Assembly: GCA_038330365.1 (NCBI GenBank)
Contig: JBBQNY010000043.1
Coordinates: 1-19,787, forward strand
Length of the DNA: 19,787 nucleotides
Source of the DNA: JBBQNY01 sp038330365
GTDB taxonomy: Bacteria > Pseudomonadota > Gammaproteobacteria > Xanthomonadales > Ahniellaceae
Reading direction: 5' to 3'
Each line of letters begins with the position of its first letter. The first letter of the stretch is position 1. The notes beneath the pieces were generated by a model that searched no databases, was not told the origin of the DNA, and worked only from the letters and a program-made list of their open reading frames with translations. The translations under genes were made by a program, and so were the position numbers. Below, piece after piece: positions 7,919-13,974 of the stretch.

Positions 7919-8500
7919 ATGAATACCGCTCGACCGACACTAGAGGCCTGGATCAACGAGGAGCAGCTCGTCGACGAGCGCCTGGCGACCTATCGCTCTC
8001 GATTTGAACTGCATCCCTTGCAACTGCTCGTGATCGACAACGTGTTGTGCGAGCAGACTGCATCCGGGCCGAGTGCCACGCTCCTCTACAATTCCGAGTA
8101 CCAGTCCACGATTGCGATCTGCCGATCCCCGCACCCTTACGTCGAAATCGGGAAACCTCACTCTACCGAGCGGCATTGCGACCTCGACCGGGACACATGG
8201 GACGCTACCTGCGACGAGTTGCGCTTCTATCTCTACGGGATCATCAAGGGTGCACGGCCGGCGTGCCACTTTTCCACCGGGAACATCAGCTACCTCCGCC
8301 TCGTGATCTCTGACTTCAAGTCCGACACCGAGCATAAGGTCGCGCCGGTATCAGTCGATGCGGGCCAAAAGGCCCGCGTCAGCATTGGCGATTGGGTGCT
8401 GCAGCGCACTGCCGCGCCGAAAAAAGAATGGGATGCCCGTTTCCCGGAGTTGTCGCTTCGACTTTGGTCGAACACCAACGTCGCCGGCAGGACACAGTGA
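7919..8500 (+). CDS. Unrecognised 193-aa lasso-cluster protein, possible Fe(II)/2OG oxygenase
   Basis: I cannot assign this protein with confidence. It is soluble, has no signal peptide or membrane segment, and its stop overlaps the cyclase GTG by four bases (GTGA), so it is almost certainly part of the lasso operon. Some features recall small Fe(II)/2-oxoglutarate oxygenases. An N-terminal LQLLVIDNVLCEQ resembles the usual opening of that fold. There is a His-x-Asp at H86-C-D88. About 53 residues later comes EHKVAPVSVDAGQKARVSI with His139 and Arg153, which resembles the distal H-x-V-x-P-V...R-x-S motif. The His-to-Arg spacing is longer than usual and the middle strands match poorly. If correct, a hydroxylated Pro or Asn in the peptide would be expected. 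AAGG lies about 5 bases before the ATG. Confidence 0.6.
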   Translation: MNTARPTLEAWINEEQLVDERLATYRSRFELHPLQLLVIDNVLCEQTASGPSATLLYNSEYQSTIAICRSPHPYVEIGKPHSTERHCDLDRDTWDATCDELRFYLYGIIKGARPACHFSTGNISYLRLVISDFKSDTEHKVAPVSVDAGQKARVSIGDWVLQRTAAPKKEWDARFPELSLRLWSNTNVAGRTQ

Positions 8501-10422
8501 AAATTGCCGGCGTCGTGGAACTGTCCGGCCGACCTGCGACGGACATCGCGCCGATGCTCGCCAGCCTGCAGCGTTACCGGGGTGGTGCCGCTCGCATCTG
8601 GAGCGGTCTCCCGGCAAGCCTCGGACAAGTGGCGTTCACCAGCGCCGATCTGCAGGGCACACGCCCCGGGGAAATCGTCCGCGATCCGGAAGCGGGAATC
8701 GTGATCGTTGCCGACGCCCGTATCGACAACCGCGCGATGCTACGGGCGAAGTTTCGTAGCTTGGGCCTGGAAGTGCCGACCTGCTCCGGGGACGCTGGGG
8801 TGATCCTGGCTGCTTACCGGCATTACGGCGAGGATTGTGCACAGCACCTGCTTGGCGATTTCGCGTTCGCCATTTTCGATGAGCGAGCGCTGCGACTTTT
8901 TTGCGCACGCGATGCGTTCGGCGTGCGTCCCTTTTATTTCCACCATCGCCCGGGGGAAATTTTTGCCTGGGCTTCCGACTGGCCGAGCCTTATCGCCTGC
9001 ACGCGCGTGCCGGTGCGCGTGGACGAGGGCCGTATTGCCGATTACCTGCTCGACTTCGAGGGCATGGACCACGAGGGCACGTTCTTCCGGGACGTGGAAC
9101 GGCTATTGCCGGGTCATTCCCTCAGCGTAACGACCAGGACTCTCACCACGTCTCGCTGGTATTTCCCTCGCGTGGAACCCCGGTCGACGGGCAAAACGGA
9201 TTACGAGGCGACGTTCCGGGAACTGCTCACGCAGGCCGTAGCGAGTTGCGTAGGCGACGGCAACGCCGTTGGCTCGATGCTGAGCGGCGGACTGGATTCG
9301 ACTTCGGTGGCGGCGCTCGCGGCCAACCTGCCTCGTTCCGAAGCTGGCTCCCTCCCGGTGTTCTCGCTTGTGTCCGCGTCTTCCGACGAGTGTGACGAAA
9401 CGCGAGCCAGTGATGCGATGGTGCGCGCCGGCCGATTCGATCCGCATCGTTGCCTCGCGGATGCGCCTGATCCGCTGGACGACGAATTGACACTTGCTGC
9501 GGGCTTGCTTGAGGAGCCGTTCGACGCGTGGATGGACGCCCCTCGGTCCGCTTATGCTCTCGGAGGGCGCTCCGGAATCCGAACAATGCTGGACGGTATC
9601 GACGGCGACACTCTGCTGTCCGAGGAAATGCTGCTGCCAGACTTGCTCCGCCGCGGCCGTTGGATCGCAGCTCGCCAGTTTCTGCGCCAGGAAGAATGGT
9701 TCTATGGAGCCGGCAACCATCGAATCAGCCCTCTACAAGCGGCGCGAGCGGCATTTGCGCCATGGCTTCCGTCAGGCGTGCGGCGCCTCGTCAGCGGTCG
9801 ACTCGCTGCCGCGCGCCTGGAAAGGGTTCTCGACCAAACACTGATCAACCGGGATTTCGCGCGCCGCATCGGGGTCGCCGACCGGCTGCAACGCTTCAGT
9901 GCGCGGACCATACCCAATCTTCCGGATGCGGCCGTACCCGCCCGCGCTGCCAACCTCTTGCGGCCGCACTGGTCGGCGGCGCTGGGGCGTTACGAGCGCG
10001 TGGCATTTCGATATGGGATCGAGCCGAGCCACCCCTTCCTCGACCTGCGCCTGGTCGAATTCTGTGCGGGAACACCCCACACGATTCATTGGGACAGTGG
10101 ATTTCCCAAGGCGCTTATGCGCCGTGCGCTCGACGACCTCCTGCCTGCGCAAGTTGCGTGGCGTCGCGGTCGCAGGCACCTGGGCTCCACCCTGCACCGT
10201 CGCATCCGAGCGCCGCGCGCCGCAATCTTGACAGAAGCCTTACGACGATCGCGATCTTCACTGGATCGCTACATCAATCCTCAGAAGCTCTCGAAGCTGG
10301 TCGCGGCCTCCACGGCCTCCAGCTCCAACTTCTCCACGGTTATCGATGATAGAGTGGCAAGCGTGGCGGAATTGGCAACTTGGCTGTCGCGGAACGAATC
10401 GCTGCAGCGTTCCGCAATTTAA
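8497..10422 (+). CDS. Lasso peptide cyclase C (asparagine-synthetase-like)
   Basis: A 641-residue asparagine-synthetase-B homologue that adenylates the ring carboxylate (Glu8 of the core) with ATP and lets the core N-terminus attack to form the macrolactam. Residues 1-210 resemble the glutamine amidotransferase domain (GDFAFAIFDERALRLFCARDAFGVRPFYF at about 120-148, broken by me into its recognisable GDFAFAIFD and CARDAFGVRPF blocks), but position 2 is Lys, so the glutaminase Cys is absent. The synthetase domain has the PP-loop MLSGGLDSTS (261-270), DGIDGDTLLSEE (366-377) and HPFLDLRLVEFC in its last third. The GTG start at 8497 overlaps the preceding stop; the longer frame from 8392 would add 35 residues that only shadow the upstream gene. 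The precursor gene begins 20 bases after its stop. Confidence 0.93.
   Translation: MKIAGVVELSGRPATDIAPMLASLQRYRGGAARIWSGLPASLGQVAFTSADLQGTRPGEIVRDPEAGIVIVADARIDNRAMLRAKFRSLGLEVPTCSGDAGVILAAYRHYGEDCAQHLLGDFAFAIFDERALRLFCARDAFGVRPFYFHHRPGEIFAWASDWPSLIACTRVPVRVDEGRIADYLLDFEGMDHEGTFFRDVERLLPGHSLSVTTRTLTTSRWYFPRVEPRSTGKTDYEATFRELLTQAVASCVGDGNAVGSMLSGGLDSTSVAALAANLPRSEAGSLPVFSLVSASSDECDETRASDAMVRAGRFDPHRCLADAPDPLDDELTLAAGLLEEPFDAWMDAPRSAYALGGRSGIRTMLDGIDGDTLLSEEMLLPDLLRRGRWIAARQFLRQEEWFYGAGNHRISPLQAARAAFAPWLPSGVRRLVSGRLAAARLERVLDQTLINRDFARRIGVADRLQRFSARTIPNLPDAAVPARAANLLRPHWSAALGRYERVAFRYGIEPSHPFLDLRLVEFCAGTPHTIHWDSGFPKALMRRALDDLLPAQVAWRRGRRHLGSTLHRRIRAPRAAILTEALRRSRSSLDRYINPQKLSKLVAASTASSSNFSTVIDDRVASVAELATWLSRNESLQRSAI
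10389..10415 (+). promoter_or_regulatory. Stem-loop between cyclase and precursor genes
   Basis: A perfect 8-bp inverted repeat (GCGGAACG, 11-base loop, CGTTCCGC) covers the last codons of the cyclase gene. Its 3' arm ends 27 bases before the precursor ATG and is followed by CAATTTAA. An alternative palindrome, CGCTGCAGCG (10400-10409), lies across the loop and could compete. It lacks a true T-run, so RNA processing, attenuation or protection of the 5' end of precursor mRNA are all possible. Confidence 0.45.
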
Positions 10423-10442
10423 CAACATGACGGAGCTACCTC

Positions 10443-10625
10443 ATGAACGAAACAGCGCCAGCTATGCTGCAACTTGTTGGGTCGTCGGCGAAAGCCTATG
10501 CCGAGCCCATGCTCGTCCGCTACGGCGCAGTGGCCTCCCTAACGGCAAGCGGATCAGCTCCGTCGCCTGAAGGCGCAACCCCGCCCTGCCCGAGTAACAA
10601 CAACAACTGTACTCACCTCCCCTAG
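10443..10625 (+). CDS. Lasso peptide precursor A
   Basis: A 60-residue precursor. Residues 1-35 form the leader with the conserved motif Y19-x-x-P22-x-L24-x-x-x-G28-x-x-x-x-L33-T34, which B1 recognises; Thr34 takes the usual -2 place, so cleavage after Ala35 is predicted. The 25-residue core (bases 10548-10622) begins SGSAPSPEG: Ser1 and Glu8 give an 8-residue macrolactam ring. The tail contains Cys14 and Cys21, both outside the ring, four Asn (17-20), and ends CTHLP. A tail-tail disulfide would resemble class IV (LP2006-type) lasso peptides. Cleavage one residue later would start with Gly and give a 7-residue ring, which is less likely. A GGAG about 8 bases before the ATG is a good ribosome binding site. 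The context of B1, B2, C, kinase and exporter makes the call firm; ring and cut site are predictions. Confidence 0.9.
   Translation: MNETAPAMLQLVGSSAKAYAEPMLVRYGAVASLTASGSAPSPEGATPPCPSNNNNCTHLP
10596..10607 (+). repeat. (AAC)4 codon repeat in the precursor core
   Basis: Four identical AAC codons in tandem encode Asn17-Asn20 of the predicted core, between Cys14 and Cys21. Identical tandem triplets can slip during replication, so Asn number may vary between strains. Confidence 0.8.
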
Positions 10626-10933
10626 ACGCTACCGTCGCCCCTTGGGCTGATGGTCGGTTGGATTAAAGTTCCAAGCGACTCAATGTAGACGCTTCAGGAA
10701 ATCCTTGTGGATTCCCTTGGATTGCGTCTCAGGCTGATGCGCACTCCTCGATATCTGAGGAGGCGCAACTGGATCCCGTGCTCCCACAGGCACTCTGCAG
10801 AGGTTCTAGTCTCGGCGAGGCGGCGGACTGAAACAGCCCGCGAATCCGGGGATGATTCGCACCGCCCACGACGCGCTGTCGCAGGCCGCACGCGTCGCCC
10901 AACGATACCGACCCCGGCGAGTCGACTAGCCAG
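10626..10933. other. Gap between precursor and kinase genes
   Basis: This 308-base gap has no convincing gene. A plus-strand frame from 10707 to 10937 is extremely Arg-rich and looks like a shadow, and the long minus-strand frame across the region is antisense to the kinase. It holds two imperfect hairpin candidates (around 10696-10715 with one mismatch, and 10744-10762) and no clear sigma-70 promoter or T-rich terminator. It may separate an abundant precursor mRNA from a less abundant kinase mRNA. No second lasso leader motif is visible in any frame I checked. Confidence 0.5.
10744..10762 (+). promoter_or_regulatory. Hairpin downstream of the precursor gene
   Basis: A perfect 6-bp stem CTCCTC / GAGGAG with a 7-base loop lies about 120 bases after the precursor stop. 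No T-run follows. It could stabilise the 3' end of precursor mRNA or be chance; the right arm is also Shine-Dalgarno-like. Confidence 0.25.
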
Positions 10934-11893
10934 GTGACAACCGTCCCGAAGTTTCCGCATCTGCACCTTTACGCTGGTCTCACGATCGCGAGCCAGCGTC
11001 TGTTGCAGGAGCTGCCATGTGCCGCGCCCACTGCGGATGCTCAACTTCAAGTGGGTTTCGCAGACACCCCGCTGGCCCTGCGCGGGGCTGTTCCAGGACA
11101 CCAATGGATCGACCACGCGGGTGTCCTCTCGCTCAGTCATTTCCGGCTCGAAGGTATGGAAGTGCTGGTTTTCCCCCAAACTGGCAGCATCGCCTTGAAC
11201 GGCAACGCGATCACGGTGCACCCAGAACCTGGAGCATCGGGAGATGTGCTGCGCCGATTGCTTCTGGATCAGGCAATGCCGCGCTTTCTCGGCGAAAGGG
11301 CTGTGACAGTCCTTCACGCGAGTCTGGTGAAAACCCCGCGTGGAGGCCTGCTGTGCCTGGGACAGAGCGGCCAAGGCAAATCGACAATGTGCGCAGCACT
11401 CGGCGTCGCCGGCGCCCGCGTGATGGCCGACGACGCGGTGGTCCTGAAAGTCGATCGAGGAACTGTCACTGCGACCGCCACGTATCCGGGCCTGCGGCTG
11501 TGGGCGGATTCCCTTGCCGCCCTCGACATTGGCGACGACTACCTTCGCACGATGACGACACGCGATTCGGGAAAAGCGCGGCTGACTCCTGCTACCGGCG
11601 GGGCGACCGAGGCAGATTTGACAGTAATCGCGCTCGTGTTGTTGGGTGATGCAACATCCGACGCATCGGTTCGGCTGACCACGCTCGGCAAAAGCGCGGC
11701 CTGTATGGCGATCCTCGGCAACAGTTTCAGGCTGGCGGTGAATTCCGGGAGCGACGCCGCCGCGGCTTTGTCGCGCTGCGCGGAGATCGGCCAGCTGGTT
11801 CCAGTGACACAGCTCGACTATCCTCGCGAATTTTCGGCGCTGCCCGCGGTAATCGCGCTGCTGGACCGCGAACTTTCGCTCGGACTCTGCTGA
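10934..11893 (+). CDS. HPr-kinase-like lasso peptide kinase
   Basis: A 319-residue protein of the HPr kinase/phosphorylase C-terminal-domain type found in paeninodin-like clusters, where it phosphorylates the precursor on a Ser side chain. The N-terminus LYAGLTIASQ matches the usual opening of these kinases. VLHASLV (His129) precedes the P-loop GQSGQGKST (143-151), followed by the paired acidic residues VMADDAVVL (Asp166-Asp167). The GTG start has only a poor ribosome binding site. In paeninodin the target is the C-terminal Ser; this cluster's core ends in Pro, so the target must be another residue (Ser3, Ser6, Thr11, Ser16 or Thr22). It is the last gene of the cluster and converges on ssb. 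Confidence 0.87.
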   Translation: MTTVPKFPHLHLYAGLTIASQRLLQELPCAAPTADAQLQVGFADTPLALRGAVPGHQWIDHAGVLSLSHFRLEGMEVLVFPQTGSIALNGNAITVHPEPGASGDVLRRLLLDQAMPRFLGERAVTVLHASLVKTPRGGLLCLGQSGQGKSTMCAALGVAGARVMADDAVVLKVDRGTVTATATYPGLRLWADSLAALDIGDDYLRTMTTRDSGKARLTPATGGATEADLTVIALVLLGDATSDASVRLTTLGKSAACMAILGNSFRLAVNSGSDAAAALSRCAEIGQLVPVTQLDYPREFSALPAVIALLDRELSLGLC

Positions 11894-11909
11894 GGGCTGT
11901 GCTGCGGAC

Positions 11910-11930
11910 GTTGAGTCTGCATTTCTCAAC
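11910..11930. terminator. Hairpin between convergent kinase and ssb genes
   Basis: A perfect 6-bp stem GTTGAG / CTCAAC with a 9-base loop sits in the 56-base gap between the convergent kinase and ssb stop codons. Its position suits a shared terminator, but no T-run flanks it on either strand. Confidence 0.35.
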
Positions 11931-11949
11931 ACCTCCAGATAGCTGTTTC

Positions 11950-12462
11950 CTAAAACGGAATGTCGTCGTCTTCGAAGGTGTCGGCCACCGCCGCCCCGGA
12001 ACCGGCTCCGGCTCCAGCGCCTCCGCCACCGCCTGCGGAACCTGATGATCCACCGCGCGAGCCGCCGCCCCGACTGTAGTTGCCACCGCCACCACCACTG
12101 CCACCGCCGGAATCGCGTTCACCGCCGCCCCCGCCGATCATCTGCATCTCGCTGGCGACGATGTCGGTCGCGTAGCGTTCGATGCCTTCCTTGTCGGTGT
12201 ACTTGTCGGTGCGGATCGCGCCTTCGATGTAGACCTGCCGACCCTTTTTCAGGTATTCACCGGCGATCTCGCCGAGCTTGCCGAACAGCTTCACGCGATG
12301 CCATTCGGTGCGCTCCTTGCGCTCGTTCGACTGCTTGTCGGTCCACTGTTCTGACGTGGCGACACTCAGGGTGCAGATGGCGGTGCCACTCTGCGTGTAG
12401 CGGACTTCCGGATCCGCGCCCAGATTGCCGAGCAGGATGACTTTGTTGACGCCTCGAGACAT
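11950..12462 (-). CDS. ssb: Single-stranded DNA-binding protein
   Basis: A 170-residue SSB that coats single-stranded DNA as a tetramer during replication, repair and recombination. Residues 1-110 are the OB fold (MSRGVNKVILLGNLGADPEV, then RTEWHRVKLFGKLGEIAGEYLKKG with part of it conserved across SSBs, and GRQVYIEGAIRTDKY). A long Gly-rich linker spans 110-158, and the protein ends in the acidic tip EDDDIPF that binds partner proteins. The ATG at 12462 follows a GGGA-type ribosome binding site and gives the standard N-terminus; the longer frame from 12528 adds 22 atypical residues. It is transcribed away from ispB. Confidence 0.97.
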   Translation of the reverse strand: MSRGVNKVILLGNLGADPEVRYTQSGTAICTLSVATSEQWTDKQSNERKERTEWHRVKLFGKLGEIAGEYLKKGRQVYIEGAIRTDKYTDKEGIERYATDIVASEMQMIGGGGGERDSGGGSGGGGGNYSRGGGSRGGSSGSAGGGGGAGAGAGSGAAVADTFEDDDIPF

Positions 12463-12666
12463 GTGCGTTCCCGTTTGCTGGATGGGCCTCCAGCATGCGC
12501 CGGCGCGACCCCGTATGAGGATCGGCATTATGCCATCGTGGGGGTAGGAGATTTACCCCTTCGGAGCCGCAGCCGCCGGTATGGCACAGCGTGTCAGACG
12601 TAGCTTGCCGCGTCGGCTGAGCGCCAGCCGTATAATCCCGCGTTTCCTATCGAATGGCCGACCAAC
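12463..12666. other. Divergent promoter region between ssb and ispB
   Basis: About 200 bases between the divergent ssb and ispB genes. On the minus strand CATAAT (bases 12527-12532) is a possible -10 for ssb, without a good -35. A perfect 6-bp inverted repeat GGGGTA / TACCCC with a 7-base spacer lies at 12541-12559 and could be an operator or a small hairpin. On the plus strand a consensus TATAAT serves ispB and is listed separately. Confidence 0.4.
12605..12636 (+). promoter_or_regulatory. Predicted sigma-70 promoter of ispB
   Basis: A perfect -10 hexamer TATAAT lies at 12631-12636. The best -35 candidate is TTGCCG at 12605-12610, with a 20-base spacer that is longer than ideal. Transcription would begin near 12643, only about 24 bases before the CTG codon at 12667 and 75 bases before the first in-frame ATG. 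Confidence 0.5.
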
Positions 12667-12717
12667 CTGAGCACGCCCTTCGACTTCGCCAGCGCGCAGG
12701 CACTTGCAGCCGCTGAC

Positions 12718-13647
12718 ATGGCCCGCGTGGATGCCCTCATACGCGCCCGCCTCGCGTCCGACGTGGCGTTGATCAACCAGGTCGGGGCGCATATCGTCAA
12801 TGCCGGAGGCAAGCGCCTGCGGCCGATGCTGCTCCTGCTTTCCGCACGTGCGCTCGGCTGCAGCAGCGATGAGCCGGTGCAGCTCGCAGCCGTCATCGAG
12901 TTCATCCACACCGCCACGCTGCTGCACGATGACGTCGTGGACGAATCGCCGCTGCGGCGTGGCCGCTCCACCGCCAACGCACTCTGGGGCAACTCGGCCA
13001 GCATCCTGGTTGGTGACTTCCTGTATTCGCGCAGCTTCCAGCTGATGGTGGAGCTCGAGCGCGTCGAAGTCATGCGCATCCTGGCCGACACCACCAATGC
13101 GATTGCCGAGGGCGAGGTGCTGCAGCTGCTGCATCTGCGCAATCCCGATACCACCGAGGCTGACTATTTCCGGGTGATCGAGCGCAAGACGGCGGTGCTG
13201 TTTGCGGCGGCGTGCGAGCTTGGGGCTGTGCTTGCGGGAGCATCAAATGAAGTGTGCGGCCGCATGCGCGAATTCGGGCATCACCTCGGCCTCGCGTTTC
13301 AGCTCGCCGATGATGTGCTCGATTACACCGCAGAAGAATCGTCCCTCGGAAAACGTATCGGTGATGATCTCGACGAGGGCAAGGCGACCCTGCCGCTGAT
13401 CCACGCGCTCGCGCAGTCGTCAAAGGAAGCTGGTGCGCGACTGCGCGAAATCGTGAGCGCGGGTGACGTGTCTGCTTTTGCCGAGGTACTCGGTGCGATC
13501 GAGGCCAGCGGCGGAATCGCGGTGACCCGCGCGCGCGCCGGCGAGCACGCCGGGCAGGCGGGCGCAGCACTCGCGTGCTTGCCCGACTCAGCCGAGAGTG
13601 CGGCGCTGCGCGCCATCTGCGACTACGCCATCGATCGCGACCGCTAG
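12718..13647 (+). CDS. ispB: Octaprenyl diphosphate synthase (IspB), N-terminus uncertain
   Basis: A trans-polyprenyl diphosphate synthase that extends farnesyl diphosphate with isopentenyl diphosphate to make the ubiquinone side chain. From the first ATG it has 309 residues: GGKRLRPMLLLL, the first Asp-rich motif LLHDDVVDES (Asp71, Asp72, Asp75), GDFLYSRSFQLM, GEVLQLLHL and the second motif LADDVLDYT (Asp198, Asp199, Asp202). Homology to IspB proteins starts upstream of this ATG (in-frame residues FDFASAQALAAAD), so the true protein is probably about 17 residues longer. In that frame the only near-start codon inside the predicted transcript is CTG at 12667, giving M-S-T-P-F-D-F. An ATG at 12654 in the +0 frame of a 20-codon open frame is discussed among the findings. 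Confidence 0.93.
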   Translation: MARVDALIRARLASDVALINQVGAHIVNAGGKRLRPMLLLLSARALGCSSDEPVQLAAVIEFIHTATLLHDDVVDESPLRRGRSTANALWGNSASILVGDFLYSRSFQLMVELERVEVMRILADTTNAIAEGEVLQLLHLRNPDTTEADYFRVIERKTAVLFAAACELGAVLAGASNEVCGRMREFGHHLGLAFQLADDVLDYTAEESSLGKRIGDDLDEGKATLPLIHALAQSSKEAGARLREIVSAGDVSAFAEVLGAIEASGGIAVTRARAGEHAGQAGAALACLPDSAESAALRAICDYAIDRDR

Positions 13648-13761
13648 CCTTGGCGTCGCGTGTGCGCGGACATCGATTGCCGCAGGTTTCGGAAGGTGCG
13701 CGTTTGCCCCTGGAGGAGATTCCACCCTGACTTCGTCGGTGCGCTGTCGCGTAGCAGACAG

Positions 13762-13782
13762 GAGCCTCGACTATCGGGGCTC
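13762..13782 (+). terminator. Hairpin downstream of ispB
   Basis: GAGCCTCG and CGGGGCTC form an 8-bp stem (one T-G pair) around the loop ACTAT, about 115 bases after the ispB stop. No T-run follows, so it may be part of a REP-type element or a Rho-assisted end rather than a classical terminator. Confidence 0.3.
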
Positions 13783-13813
13783 GACGGCTCTCGCCGCGCA
13801 CGCACCTGGCTCG

Positions 13814-13907
13814 TGTAGGAGCGTGCTCGCGCGCGATGGCGGCGTGTCCAAACGGAGCGCGCGGCACGTGCCTGCATGACGCCATCGCGCGCGAGCGCGC
13901 TCCTACA
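13814..13907. repeat. Inverted REP pair (REPIN-like element)
   Basis: Two 28-base arms, 13814-13841 and 13880-13907, are reverse complements except at one position and are separated by 38 bases. The arms begin TGTAGGAGCG on their outer ends and end GCGATGGCG inside. This matches the GTAGGAGCG...CGCGAT type of REP sequences common in Xanthomonadaceae and pseudomonads, usually spread by a TnpA-REP transposase encoded elsewhere. The spacer contains the palindrome GGCACGTGCC (13863-13872). The location between convergent genes is typical. Confidence 0.8.
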
Positions 13908-13974
13908 ACAGCGTGAGGGTCCACGGCGGGAAACCACAACGGCGCGGGCGTCCGCCGCAGAATACCGCTCGGGG

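Larger units (their letters stand above)
13648..13974. other. Intergenic region after ispB with REP-type elements
   Basis: This 327-base stretch between convergent ispB and the dienelactone-hydrolase-like gene holds no credible gene. It contains a hairpin at 13762-13782 and an inverted pair of REP-like sequences at 13814-13907, both described separately. No other structured element stands out. Confidence 0.55.

Noticed and set aside
8392..8496. N-terminal extension of the cyclase to an upstream GTG
   Set aside because: The extra 35 residues only shadow the preceding gene; the GTG at 8497 gives the family N-terminus and a GTGA overlap.
10707..10937. 76-codon plus-strand frame between precursor and kinase, considered as a second precursor
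   Set aside because: No Y-x-x-P-x-L-x-x-x-G...L-T leader motif and an extreme Arg content; no ribosome binding site.
10694..11932. 412-codon open frame on the minus strand
   Set aside because: Antisense to the kinase and the gap before it; composition is Arg/Gln/His-rich and no motif is present, while the plus strand has a clear P-loop kinase.
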